Assembly: GCA_020284085.1 (NCBI GenBank)
Contig: JACEVL010000828.1
Span: 585,920-649,919, forward strand
Reading direction: 5' to 3'
From: Aporrectodea caliginosa
Taxonomy: Eukaryota; Annelida; Clitellata; Crassiclitellata; Lumbricidae
Length of the DNA: 64,000 nt
Part shown: piece by piece, positions 23,301 through 33,759 of the stretch
Position numbering within the stretch: position 1 is the first letter of the stretch
How the letters are laid out: every line of letters begins with the position of its first letter
Notes under the pieces: generated by a model
The model's database searches: none
What the model was told of the DNA's origin: nothing
The model's input: only the letters and a program-made list of their open reading frames with translations
Translations under genes and position numbers: made by a program

Positions 23301-26300
23301 AGAAGGCGGCGGCAATTGTAGTTGCGCTGGTGTTGAAGACGAACAAAGAATGGCAAATAACGCCTCTGTTATAATATATTCTCTTAGAGTAATAGATAAA
23401 TCATCATGATAGACCTGCATTTCAACATTTTACATTAATATTACATAATTTGCTTTCAGCAGCGCACAGCACAGCACTGACTGTCGTTTTGGTGATACTT
23501 GCTGTGCTTCTTGTCATATGCGTCATCAGTCTGTTGGTTTGTTGCATGAGGTGGCGAAAGCTCAAAGAAAAACCTAGTAAGTGATTCATAATCGTAATCG
23601 TAAACTCCAATTTTCTAAGGTGCTTCTCTAACGTTAAGCACAGGTCACCAGCTTATTTTCAAAAGCACTGAGGCTGTGCGTTCATGTGTAGGCCTAACTT
23701 CCAAAATAATAGCAGTGTCAGATTTTTACGCCATTGGCTGGTTCACAGTGGTTCAGTGAAGTTAAGCAGCGCCGAAACCAGTTAGTTCTTGGGTCGGTGA
23801 CAGTCCTTGAGAGTTGAGACAGCATTCCGCCTGGAGTCAACTCAGTATTTCGTTCTGTCGGGATCGATAAATGATTACCAAGACAAGATAGATGACAATA
23901 GGTGTTAACTCGTTCAATTGATGTGATCTTTTCAATGACAGTCAAAGGTCCTTCGACAGCGCTTCTAAAGAGCTTATAGAGAGTGAGGTAAACTAGTGAG
24001 TTGCCTTTGTTTGATCACCCTAAGAAACTATTGTAGAAAAGCTGGTGATGGAGACCGATAATAATGTCGTAAGTAGAGCACTTTTCGGATGTTATACTTT
24101 TATCTGCTTAGCCACCCGACCGGGTAGACCGGATGATCGCCCCAATCGTCTTTGTTTTATGACCGACTTCACTTGATTAGTTTGCCAAAGTACCGCCCTA
24201 TAAATTTCCAGTTAAAATTACGTTAGGATCTTTATTCCTGATGCAGTTATCTGATGACAGAACGTCACTTGTGTATCAAGATTGCATTGTTTCGTTATAC
24301 TGGATTCCGACTTCCGAGGTTCACAAAAAACTGAGGGCGGGGTTGCTTTTTGTAATACGCTAAGCACAGCACCACCGCGCCACACTGTAAGAGTTGGGCT
24401 TTGAGAGGTTAAATAAAGGGGACGTTGTCCCTCTGACGAATATCTGATAAGACGTACCTTCCAAATGCGCTGTTTACGCTGTAGTAGTTCTACATGTACA
24501 GTCCATATGAAACAACAAATTCATCTGAAAACAAATATTGCTCGGATAACTGGACAAGTAAACACAGTTAGCAATTACGTTTAATGTCTTAACTTCTGCT
24601 CACCAGAATGCGGTACGCGATTGATTCTACTAAAGAATATTCCATTCTATTCTAAGCAGTACCTGCACCTGTCAACTGTTTTAAACTCTCAGTAACTGAC
24701 TAACTGTCTTAACTTCAAAGATTTTTAAATTTAGATTTTGATTTGATTTGCTTTCATGGGTATTTGTTTTATTTTTAGAGCATAACCCAAACGACCCAGA
24801 ATCAGTGCCATTTAAGCCTACCACAGGTGAATTACAAAAAACATGCACAATATTAAGTCTGATCTGAGTTGATTTACATGTAATTTGAGCTGTAGAAATG
24901 TTATTTTGTCTGCACTGATCTTACCAGGACCTCTGGAATCCAACCTAATCGAATGGCTTCTAAATAAAAGGCACTAAAAGCACAATGTACAAGCAGATGA
25001 ACATATAGGCCTATACTAAGGCGAGATATTATATTTTATCAAGTTCGAGAAGTGACTGGATATATGTTGTGTCTTCTCTATTTCGCAAAGGGTTTTATCT
25101 GTCGGATAGAAGTAAGTAAGTATATTCTTTGTTAATCAATTGCTAATCGCACTAACCAACGTTGCTAAAAAGTAGCCTATTTAGCAATTGAAAATCGAAG
25201 GACGACTTAATGACTAGCAACCAACATCGAAGCCCATCCCATCCTATAAAATACTCACATTCATCACTTAAATTGTGCGAATGAATAACGAAAGAACTTC
25301 TCTAGAGATTTCTTATACAGCAATAAGGTCAGTTTATGCTCTGTCGTGTGTCTCTCAAATACTTTAGTGATTGTGCTTGAAAAATGAATCTTGCTGCAGA
25401 ATTGTAAACTCTTGCAATGGCAGCAACTCTATTTCTCCATCTTCGTCTGTGTTTTGCTTTGTTGTGACTAAAATCCTTTAAATTTTTAAAAGCAGAGATT
25501 TTTTGATAGAAGACAGACAAGCTGTTATTATCTTAGCGATTTTTGTAAGTTTTGATTTGTTTAGCACCATGTTTTGTGCATAAAGGAAACAATCATGGAG
25601 AACCAAACGAAACGAGTGACGAATTTGACGAAACTGATTGTGGGCCGCGACAAGAAAATGGTACAAACATCAGTCAATTTAAGCATATGCAATTTGTCAC
25701 AAGCATCTGTCAACATTAGTGGGATTGAAGAACATTTTGGCTGAAGCGCAAAGACTGCAATATAACAACAATATTAACTCTTTTCTTGGCATGTTATATG
25801 TACATCTGCTGAGCTAGGAATTGTAATAGACGCCACAGTTGTCTATTGTGCAGCACTAATAGGGTCTATCTATACTGTAATGGGCTAGTTCTATAATCCA
25901 ATGATTGTGCGTTCAAGCCCGCTGAACGGACTAAGTGTTGCAACCTTCGATATTGCAAATTCTTCGCACACATTCGAGTTTAAAGTGAAATAATTGCAAT
26001 AAAATAGAGTAAGAAAACCAATGGACATATTATCACGCCGTGCGATTTGCATGGCTGATAAACAAGTCGTTAGATCCACGTGATTTCAATGGGATTCGTA
26101 TCCCCGATGCAGAGGTTAGAATGTAACTTCATGTCAGCCACTCTTAATCATAGATTTAAATTACACAAGCACCCATCTTAAATTTCTTAAATGTTGAGAC
26201 CTAAAGGTGACCTATAACCTACGCTATTACAGTTTCTGTTGAGTTCGTCCTGTAACGCATATAGATCAATTACAATATTCAAATCTGACATTCTGCTCTC

Positions 26301-29300
26301 TTTGGTTAAAGAAAGTCTTAGAGTTGAAGTCTTCGCCAAATCATCTAAGCAAAGAAACAAAATTTTTAAGACTTTGACATAAAACATAATAATAGCAGTA
26401 GCCGCAGGAGCAGCAGCAGTAGTAGCATAACATTCATAGTCTTAGTCGTCATCATTGAAATTACTACTCTTTGCATCTGCAGATAAATCTTTCATGGCCG
26501 GTTTTATAGTAGTCATTGGGACTATTCAGCAGATGCAGATAATTATGGTTGAATGAAGTCGCAATCTAAGTTGCGATAACGCGTTCAAAATCTCTGATTT
26601 AAACATATTTGCTCAAACGTTTAATCCTGTGTCTATTGCATGTTCTTTGTAGATAGCGAGAAACTTTTAAAGCTGCAAAATGAAAATGAAAGTCTCACAA
26701 ACAAACTGAACACAAGTAGGGTAAAGTGGGGTAATTTCGGCACACAGGTAATTTCGGCACCCCCGGGTAGCCGAGAAAATACCGTGCAGCAATAAAGCTC
26801 TATGGTGTGACGTCATAGGTCTGGACCTTACGGTCTTAGAAAAGTTAGAAAACATTCTAAGAATCGTATTTTTAGCACCCTTAGTAAGTCATTTTTGTTT
26901 TGATGCATTTTCTTAACTGTATATCAATTCAGTCACAGCGTTGCTAAAAATTTGGTATCGATCATATAAGTAAATGCTATTTTTTTTCTCCATGTATAAA
27001 CATTGTAGTGCAGAACCCTGAGCGTTATTAATGTGTATAGCAGCCGATTATTTTTCTATTATACGGTCAGAATAATGCCTACATAGGAGGTAAATTCGGC
27101 ACTCAAATCTTGTCTAATTCCGGCAGTGCCGAAATTTGCTCTAGGGTAGTGCCGAAATTACCCCTCTGTCTTGCTTCACCTGGCCAAGGTTAAATCCCTA
27201 CTTAATTCTGCAAACATCCCATACGTAGACCTAGTTAAAACGCAAGAGTGTTTGTACAGGCAAAGTGGATTATTCAAGTGGGATAACTTAGCCAAACCCT
27301 ACCGTGCACGATATGCTCAGTGGTCGAACGATTACATCAGGTTAGCAGTAAAGGCTGCGCTTGTTGATGGGCGTCCAAAGAAAACAGTCGCTAAACAGTG
27401 GGATTCCACTCCAAACTCTTCAGGACAATGTGAAAAGATCTTGCGTGGACGGAGGTGTGACAAAGTGTTCTGCGGGTTGACCAACCATTTTAATTGATTA
27501 TCTGGAAAAGAGCTGTCGGAAATGTGATTTTCATGTCCAACAAACTGTTTAGTCTGTCATCGAAGATCGTCAAAGAACCAGCGTTTAGTTATTGCGAAAT
27601 TATTGGAATTGAGCACCGATCTAACGACAGTGAGAAAGCTTTTTGATCAAATCACTTCTTTTTCACACTCTACTATGTCCGTATAACCGACCACCAGTGC
27701 TTCTGGGCTGAAATTGACTTCGCTGCCGTCGACTGACCTGATAATTCATCAGTTCCAGAATCGTCACTTCAGCACTCTTCTTGTTCACACTACTATATCT
27801 GATGCTTGTCCCGGCAGAACTATGACAAAACCTTGTCTGCAGTTCGTCCAACGGAGAAGACCAACTTTGATCAGCTAGTGATCCTGACAAGAGGAAAAGC
27901 AATGTATGACATGCAGAAGTCTTTACAAGTTCACCCTTCAAAAGCCATTTGGTGACAGAAGAGACTGCAAAGCAAAAAATTCAACGATCGTCCAGAACGC
28001 TGAGAAGGCGATCAAGATAAAGAAGCGTGATTCTGCAGCAGCGGAAGCAGCTGTGAAAGACAATGACAAGTCCAAGCTTAGGCCTACATCGAGTCACAGA
28101 ACTGTTAGCACACAACTCCGTGTCTGTTTTACAAGATTCCGTATAACGAATCTTCCGTTCCTTGGTGGCAATGCAACCAATGCGAGAAATGAGTGTGCGA
28201 CAACTGCGCTTGCATCATCAACAAGCAGACTGTCGTGGATTCTAGATGCAGGCTTAGTAACTCACTGATGGCATGTTTATTGCACTGCATAACTGTCTTC
28301 TTTTTTATGCTTGTTCATTGTTGTCGCAAAATTGTTGTCTTACTGTAGCCTACAGTAGCTAAGACAAAGATTTCTGTAAAAGAGCTGTTGCATGTTGGCA
28401 GTGGCCTCAAATCGCCCGTCCATTTGCACTGCTGGGAATCGGATATGTCTGAACAGTTTGTGAATTTTAAATAAATCTTAGCTATAAATCGATAGCATTG
28501 CTTGTTACAGTGTCTGACTGTAGAGTGTTAATGAATGCAGGCCTATAGGCCTAGACGCATAATTTAAGCCTTTCTGTTCAATTTAGCTCGTTCTAAACAA
28601 ATCGTCATTTTCGTTTCGGGTAATTTCGTCACCCATGCCGAAATTACCCTACCCTGTGGGTAATTTCGGCATTTGAATGCCTTCACTTCATATGCTATAA
28701 CAGGAATTTGTGAGAGCTGATTCACAATTTGAAGGAGCCATTTCATAGCAGAGGGTTGTAGCAAACTATGGAAACTTCAGTGGATCTTAAAAATGTGACA
28801 ACATTTTAAATATTCAAGAAATTGCTTAAGGTGCCGAAATTACCCCATTTTACCCTATACATATACAGTATTCTCATTTAATCTGTGTATTATTTTATTT
28901 GATTGGTTTTAATGAAGACAATAAATTGCTGTTTAATAGCTTATGATGCACAATTGTTATTGTTATGAGAGAAATCTTAGACATAGTCTAAATCTATGTG
29001 CAATGTATGACCACTACAAATAAAGCTACACTTACACGTTAAGTCTCAAAATCTAGACAAGATGCCCAGACATGGATGCAAATGAATGCAGTTCAACATT
29101 ATTCACGGTAGTTAAAAGCTGCCTTAACTGCGCACTAAGATTTTAATTCTCTTAATTATTAACCTGTTAGTCGCTTTTCATAGGAAAAAGATGTCACATA
29201 ATGTAGGTTTTAATTTCTGACGAGTCTCTAGAATGATAGCCCGTTTTACTTGAAGGCAATGGGAAGATTGAGGAATTGAGTAAACAACTTACTGATCGGA

Positions 29301-32151
29301 AGAGCGAATGGTCGAAGAAAAGTGATGAACTAAATTCGGGTATGTATTTAAAATAATAATAGCTACAGTGTGTTAGATTCAAAGACCTTGCCTTTGTATT
29401 AAAATATTCTGTAGCAAAATAGTTGGTTTGAAGTACAATTAGCCAAACGGATCGTACTCGAAGTTTGATCAACTTTTGGAAGTTTGGCGGAATGTGGTCT
29501 AACCAAAGTCGAACTGTACCGCAATTAATAAAGGTTCTTCAAGGAGTTTTTTGCAAACGCTAAATAAATAAGGAGTTTGTGAGATTCTTAGAACGCGTTT
29601 TAAACATTTCGGAGAAATACTTACACGAACGTGGAATAAATGAATCTATAAGTGCTCGCAGAGTCTCACTTCTGAAGTGTTTACTTGGAATAATTATCTC
29701 ACCAATGACTACGCTCATCAACAATGGGTGCTTATAATAATATAGTTAGCCTATGTGATTGTTCTACCTTACCTGTAGCTTACCTTATTTGTGTATCTTA
29801 CTTCACATTGTCTCCTCTCAAGAAACTTATCCTACCTTTCTTGTTTTAATTTATTTAGGCCTACTTTAACGCTTTAATAAGAGTGTACTAAATGCGACTG
29901 TGAAACCAATACAGCTCGTAATTAAAGTGTTAAGTTATTACAGTCTACCAGGCTTATCACAGCTCAACCTAACGTTTTGCGTATCTTAGTGCAACACTAA
30001 TATTTTGTCTACCGGTGGTGTTACTTTTAGCTTTTATGACATATGTAATCAAGAAGATTAACCATAATATAAAATTAATTTGTTGATAAATTCATTTATT
30101 GATTTATTTTCAAGAATTATGCTTATCTTTCACTTTTGATTTAAACCATTCACACCATTCCTCTAGTCTTTCCCACGCTGTGCATGGCTTTAAATCCAAA
30201 AATATACTATTTTATGTGCCAATGGATGAGCATTTCTCCGCGTGTTCGTAAATATAAGAGAGAACTCCGAAAGGCACCATCGTTTTTGACTGATGGCAGT
30301 CCCAAACCTGAGTAAAAAGAAAGGGGTGATTTCAGCAGCCCGGATCTCGCTAAACACTGGAAGATAATTATTACTTGATTAGCCGACGCTAAACTTCAAA
30401 ATATTTGTCGAAGACTTTATAAGACCTTATGATATCATAGTATTATTTCTTTTATAATTTCCAGAAGTGAAAGAACTTAAAGAGAAGCTGGAGTTGGCAG
30501 AACGCAAGAACGCTGCCCTAGACGAGAAAGTCAAACGTCTCGTCGAAAGAAACGGCGAACTTGGTCGCAGCTTATTCCTGCCTCCCAAAGGTAAATGCTG
30601 ATATATTCAGAAGAATCTCCGGATAGCGACTACATACCAGCAATCTAGGCAAAATTGTTTAACGATTCGATACAAATTACTTTATTAAAATATTAAGGAG
30701 AAAACTTATTCTCTTTGAGGTATGCAATAGGGTGAACCTTATTTTTCAACTTTTACTTTTCTCATGGGCACACTCTAGTTTTGTTTCTATGAATGAGATA
30801 CCAATTCTGTAATTTTTCAGATCTAAATAATATTTAGAGGCCGCTACCGGCTCTGGCAGTTTGCCATGAACAGTTAGCTGTAAATGATAAAAGTGGATAT
30901 TCATTGTAGTTGATGTTTGTAAATATTATTATGCTATAAAATGTTACGGATTGCATGGTTTGTATCCAGTCAACTTGGTATTTACAAGTATAGTAACTTG
31001 TACAGCTGGCAGGAAAGTCTTGTATTAGGTTCTAGCTAATGGGATATACTGTAAGACTGAGGATCCAAAGAGATTTTTATGACTGATGTCAAATATCGCA
31101 TGCAATATGCAATTATGCATTACATAAAATAATCGAGCAAACAGTAGCAGATGCTTGTCATTCCACATGGTTACCTCATTTGTTGCCCTAATTTACGTAG
31201 CCACTAGCCCAATTGCAAGCTATTGTTCTTTTATAGTTAAGTAGGCCTACATTGATTAATTTTTATTATTTTGTTTTTAAACATTACTATTCTACAGATC
31301 CAATTGAATACAGAGTCGAACCACATGAGACGATAAAAACACTTGCAAGTCAACGAGCAAAAAATCTCGGCGTGTGTGGAGTGGCCGTCTTAGATACGGA
31401 ACTGTTCGTCATCAGTGATGAACAACCAGAGATTGAGGTATACGATATGCAGACATTTAAACATAGTCGCACGATACAGCTGTATGACGTGATTGATCCA
31501 GGCGATATTGTAGCTTGCGACAAAAATAAACGAATCTACATCGCTGACTGGACAAAAAGAAATTTTCAAAGCAAAATGTTGAGACTTGAAACTAATGGAA
31601 AAGAAGACAAAGAGCGACTGTCAGTAGAAGACGATGAATGTCGGTTGTTTGTGACGAGAGATTCAAACGTTCTTGTGACTTTCTTTCGCAGTAAAAAAAT
31701 TGTCGAATTTACTCCAGACTGGATCATGGTCTTTCAAACAAAGATCAAAGGTGATATACATCCAATTCATAGTGTTAAATTGAGCAACGGGCTTCTTGCG
31801 ATCTGTCACGGAGGCACCAACGATCCTACACATAGTGTATGTGTCGTCAACGATGACGGAAGTCTCCTGAAGTCGTTCGGAGGACGAAGAGGAGGTGGGG
31901 CTCAGCTGGTCAACTTTCCGACCTATTTGGCTGTAGACGGAAGCGATAACATATTGGTTGCGGATCGAGAAAATGGACGCGTTTTGATGTTAAATTCCCG
32001 TCTCGAATTAACGGCTGAGTTGCTTGCAAAGAAAGATAAACTACGACGTCCACGTGTTTTACTGCTGGATGAGACAAATAGTCGAATGGTTGTGGCTGAC
32101 TGTAACGAAAAATTCAAAGATGGCCAAGTTTTTATATTCAGTCTGAAATAG
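17067..32151 (+). CDS. Gene B: Ig receptor with coiled-coil and NHL cytoplasmic domain (first exon not found)
   Basis: Membrane receptor of unusual build. Exons: 17067-17387, 19739-19981, (22479-22544 possible), 23460-23576, 24779-24826, 25586-25660, 26653-26715, 29256-29339, 30465-30590, 31298-32151. Every join is phase 1 to phase 1, and the frame stays open to TAG at 32149-32151 (about 665 residues). Order: Ig (C32, W46, C89, counting from this first exon), Ig (C126, C166 in SGIYRC), stalk, membrane helix with basic RWRKLKEK anchor, acidic linker, coiled coil, NHL propeller. NHL propellers bind RNA or proteins in the TRIM-NHL family. Its closest visible relative is the NHL exon of gene C. 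There is no RING or B-box. A signal-peptide exon must lie upstream; I could not identify it. The Ig-NHL union is inferred from splice phases, not from a transcript. Confidence 0.75.
17388..19048. repeat. Gene B intron with SINE 3'-tail fragments
   Basis: Three fragments share the SINE tail GCGCCTCTGA...GGGGCGCTATATAAG: near 17585-17640, 17835-17856 and 18873-18912. Around 18655-18790 a run of TAGTTAACTAC-like words forms inverted copies, a further TE relic. No exon seen. Confidence 0.45.
19056..19558. mobile_element. MITE with perfect 32-bp TIRs and internal tandem repeats
   Basis: Ends start AGGTAAAGTCGTAGTTTACG and are identical over 32 bp in inverted orientation (19056-19087, 19527-19558). 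A 7-bp duplication TTATTAC flanks it (19049-19055, 19559-19565). The interior is about ten copies of a unit of roughly 37 bp with the core GAAGCTGGATTGATGAAAA. No ORF. Identical ends suggest a recent insertion. Superfamily unknown. Confidence 0.82.
19739..19981 (+). CDS. Gene B: second Ig domain exon
   Basis: Acceptor TTTCTGTCTTAG, donor AGCG|GTGAGT, phase 1 both ends. Ig signature: ELSCKV (C126), RWIWNA, and DRSGIYRC (C166), followed by more cysteines (C170, C177). At 81 residues it is short, close to a C2-type domain. The split codon from the previous exon gives Tyr. Confidence 0.85.
20702..21831 (+). pseudogene. hAT transposase C-terminus, split by a LINE
   Basis: First part (to about 20837) carries the hAT dimerisation signature: LYRLSQIAVTIPVSSSACER then SFSTLKRIKT. 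After the LINE (from about 21688) the same protein resumes with LSSLGMLSIESERAKALNM and ends at TAG near 21831. The N-terminal catalytic part is missing, so this copy cannot move itself. Confidence 0.75.
20838..21687 (+). mobile_element. 5'-truncated CR1-like LINE
   Basis: An open frame (20844-21602) covers the region after the reverse-transcriptase catalytic core: DWQMLFNVEKCSVMHMG, RDLGVIM, RPQLEYCIQVWSP, KVQRRATKMI, and ends with KFFSARVVDLWNSL, a pattern typical of CR1-like ORF2 C-termini. It ends in a (GTTAT)n tail at about 21673-21687. The frame is unbroken, so insertion is relatively young. It sits inside the hAT transposase. Confidence 0.8.
22064..22429. repeat. Tandem duplication of the hAT 3' terminus (2 x 183 bp)
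   Basis: 22064-22246 and 22247-22429 are nearly identical; both end in GGCTACGCCACTG, so the element has two potential right ends. The outer one matches the target duplication. Confidence 0.9.
22479..22544 (+). CDS. Gene B: possible stalk exon
   Basis: A 66-nt stretch with acceptor CACATCCAG and donor GCAG|GTCAGA, phase 1 at both ends, encoding about 22 polar residues (NRTAIDDPYMAHAASEI...). It would add a stalk between the Ig domains and the membrane helix without breaking the frame. The donor is not strong, and skipping it also leaves the frame open. Confidence 0.35.
23460..23576 (+). CDS. Gene B: transmembrane exon
   Basis: Acceptor TTTGCTTTCAG, donor CCTA|GTAAGT, phase 1 both ends. It encodes one long hydrophobic helix (TVVLVILAVLLVICVISL and on) and then the basic stop MRWRKLKEK, placing what follows inside the cell. 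Confidence 0.85.
23715..23960 (+). repeat. 5S rRNA-derived SINE
   Basis: GAAGTTAAGCAGCGCCGAAAC followed by CAGTTAGTTCTTGGGTCGGT corresponds to the internal promoter region of 5S rRNA (GAAGCTAAGC...TTAGTACTTGGATGGG). The rest has no 5S similarity. This fits a SINE3-type element, not a 5S gene. It lies in the gene B intron just after the membrane exon. Confidence 0.65.
24779..24826 (+). CDS. Gene B: short cytoplasmic linker exon 1
   Basis: A 48-nt exon after TTATTTTTAG, ending CACAG|GTGAAT, phase 1 both ends; encodes KHNPNDPESVPFKPTT. Too short to show as an ORF; supported by phase, splice signals and its place just after the membrane exon. Confidence 0.6.
25109..25160. repeat. Single terminus of the (GTAA)n inverted-repeat family
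   Basis: AAGTAAGTAAGTATATTCTTTGTTAATCAATTGCTAATCGCAC matches the inner right end of the 8142-8596 element. Only this end is recognisable. Confidence 0.5.
25586..25660 (+). CDS. Gene B: acidic linker exon 2
   Basis: A 75-nt exon (acceptor GCATAAAG, donor AATG|GTACAA), phase 1 both ends; rich in Asp, Glu and Asn (EPNETSDEFDETD). The splice sites are only fair, but phase and acidic coding content fit the linker before the coiled coil. Confidence 0.5.
26653..26715 (+). CDS. Gene B: coiled-coil exon 1, donor altered by a transposon
   Basis: A 63-nt exon after TTCTTTGTAG encoding SEKLLKLQNENESLTNKLN, heptad-like. The donor reads ACAA|GTAGGG, phase 1. A pogo-like element (26719-28855) is inserted at the TA whose T is base +2 of the intron. 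The empty site would have read GTATAC. A stronger-looking GTAAAG five bases downstream is out of phase with the next exon. Confidence 0.65.
26719..28855 (+). mobile_element. pogo-like element inserted at a gene B splice donor
   Basis: 25-bp ends GGGTAAAGTGGGGTAATTTC... and the inverted copy with one change, flanked by TA (26717-26718, 28856-28857). The word GTAATTTCGGCA recurs near both ends. It contains pieces of a pogo-type transposase and a Cys-rich C-terminal finger, all broken by stops. Placed two bases into the intron after exon 26653-26715. Confidence 0.85.
27171..27497 (+). pseudogene. pogo-like transposase N-terminal fragment
   Basis: YAQWSNDYIRLAVKAALVDG followed by RPKKTVAKQW resembles the Psq/CENP-B helix-turn-helix of pogo transposases. 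Later pieces in other frames (about 28120-28230) read WWQCNQCEK and CDNCAC, a zinc-finger-like tail known in pogo-type proteins. Internal stops and frame changes show it is dead. Confidence 0.6.
29256..29339 (+). CDS. Gene B: coiled-coil exon 2
   Basis: 84 nt, acceptor TTACTTGAAG, donor TCGG|GTATGT, phase 1 both ends. Encodes NGKIEELSKQLTDRKSEW and more, charged with leucines at heptad spacing. Confidence 0.65.
30465..30590 (+). CDS. Gene B: coiled-coil exon 3
   Basis: 126 nt, acceptor ATAATTTCCAG, donor AAAG|GTAAAT, phase 1 both ends. Starts VKELKEKLELAERKNAAL, a clear coiled coil, and ends in a Leu/Pro hinge (SLFLPPK) before the propeller. Confidence 0.78.
31298..32151 (+). CDS. Gene B: NHL beta-propeller exon (C-terminal)
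   Basis: Acceptor CTATTCTACAG, phase 1, then 284 codons to TAG. NHL/propeller blades repeat a pattern of G-x-x-x-x-hydrophobic-D followed by x-V-x-x-x-N-x-R-V, for example FPTYLAVDGSDNILVADREN. It aligns along its length with the gene C NHL exon (shared LFV-S, EVYD, PGDI, LLDETN-R, NGRV). Confidence 0.85.
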
Positions 32152-32179
32152 ATATATATGTGAGTAGAATAGCCATAGA

Positions 32180-32270
32180 ATTCATCCACCTGTAGGTGTC
32201 AGATGCCTTCTTCACAATGTCTCTCCATTCGAGTCTGTCTGTAGCGATCCAACCCCTATCGCTCGATTGG
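32180..32270 (-). pseudogene. Short LINE relic downstream of gene B
   Basis: On the minus strand it reads TDRLEWRDIVKKAS, a conserved C-terminal LINE ORF2 pattern. Only about 30 codons remain. Confidence 0.4.
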
Positions 32271-32521
32271 TTTGACTGGTCTTATTAGGTATTGCTAACA
32301 TTTGTTTATTTGCTACGTAGGCAAAAACTATCTGACAAAACGAACTGTTCGGGTGAAATATCAAGTACATTATCCTGGCAATGATTGATAATAATTATTA
32401 TAATATATGGACATTATTTCGTGTCTGAAAGTGACACTAGTAATTCAACTTTAAAGGTTCATAAAGTAACATTGTAATCATGCTTCTAAAACTGTAAAGA
32501 ACTCTCTAATCGTCATAACTT

Positions 32522-32527
32522 AATAAA
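32522..32527 (+). terminator. Polyadenylation signal for gene B
   Basis: AATAAA about 370 bases after the stop codon. First clear hexamer downstream; use not proven. Confidence 0.4.
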
Positions 32528-32759
32528 GATATCTGATGTAAAATTCTATGCTGCGAACATAAGGACCAGCCTTGCCCTGGACAAACAACAGCAGCATTAA
32601 CAGTAACACTGTTCTGTTGGAGCTTCACTGTGCTTAGTTGTTCATTCGTTTATCCATCCGTTCATTTATTGCTCCAAAAATCATGTAATAACAGCGTGTA
32701 AAATTTGCAAAGCAAATAACGTCATTGGGAACCAAAAGTTAAACCACTCAATATTGCCT

Positions 32760-33150
32760 AGTTTTATAGCATCCTGTAAGTTTTCAGTGCACATAGTCAG
32801 AACAGTTAATGCTACACAGTCTGATAGCATCATGTAAGTTTTTAGTGAATATTGACATACATTCTATTGGCGACGTATGAGATATAACAGACAGGCATAA
32901 TCACTAGTAAACAACGAAATCAGCTTCGTCAACTTCATAAGTTTGAACATGAAATACGTTGCTGGCGGTAAGCTTATGGATAGGTTTAAATTCTGCTGAC
33001 CGAATCTGCAACTCAGGCCAAACCAGCGCATGGCACTCTAATTATTATAGTAGTAGGTCTAGTGGTCTACATAAGGAAGAATCGTTAACCATACAGTCGG
33101 CTGAGCAACATTGCACCAGACAAAACAATAATTGTCAGATAGGCACGACG
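32760..33150. repeat. 3' flank paralogous to the gene C 3' flank
   Basis: This stretch aligns with 54000-54310 in the same orientation through a chain of shared words (GTATGAGATA, AACTTCATAAGTT-like, CTGCTGGCGG-like, AAACCAGC..CATGGCAC, AGAATCG, GTCGG.TGAGCAAC). Both follow an NHL exon, so the duplication reached beyond the coding part. Confidence 0.55.
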
Positions 33151-33759
33151 TCTTGAGAGGATAATCATAAGAACGCTCTCCCGCTGATCTGGCCTCATGG
33201 GTCCGCTTCGTTAGAGAAATGCATAGCCTACCTCTTGTCACGCCAGAGAACGTGAATAGGCCATCATTACTTGCCAGTCGAAGGAGCCTAATAGGCTACG
33301 GACCACTTTCAAAGACCTCCTTGGCCACCGGATGGGTGGTCAACCGTCGGCGTCGCTTCCGCAGTTCCCGGCAAACGTCTTCTTGGAGCGATTCTCTGCC
33401 AAGATTTCGTTAATATACCTGGATTTAGGCATGGTCACCATGTTTCAGTGCACAGGGGCCCCCACCACATAGAGGCCTCCATCACAAAATCAAGAAATGT
33501 TTTATCATAAAATATTTCAGTTGTGCGCAATGACTGGTAGAAAGTTTTGTATTCGAAATTTATTTGACTGCGTCAACTCCATCCGCGGAATAGTGTGACG
33601 AGGTTAATCGAGCGGATCAAGTCGCAAGCTGCCTTGGCGTTCTATCAGAGATAATCCGCGCCTGCAGGTCTGCGGCGTGCCATAGCCTATGGGCCTCTAC
33701 CGCGGCGGTGCACAGAGACCTCCGCCAAAGTTAATACGGCCCTGTTAGTTAATTCAGAG

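Noticed and set aside
23740..23810. 5S rRNA gene
   Set aside because: Only the internal promoter part matches; the rest of 5S is absent, so a SINE is more likely.
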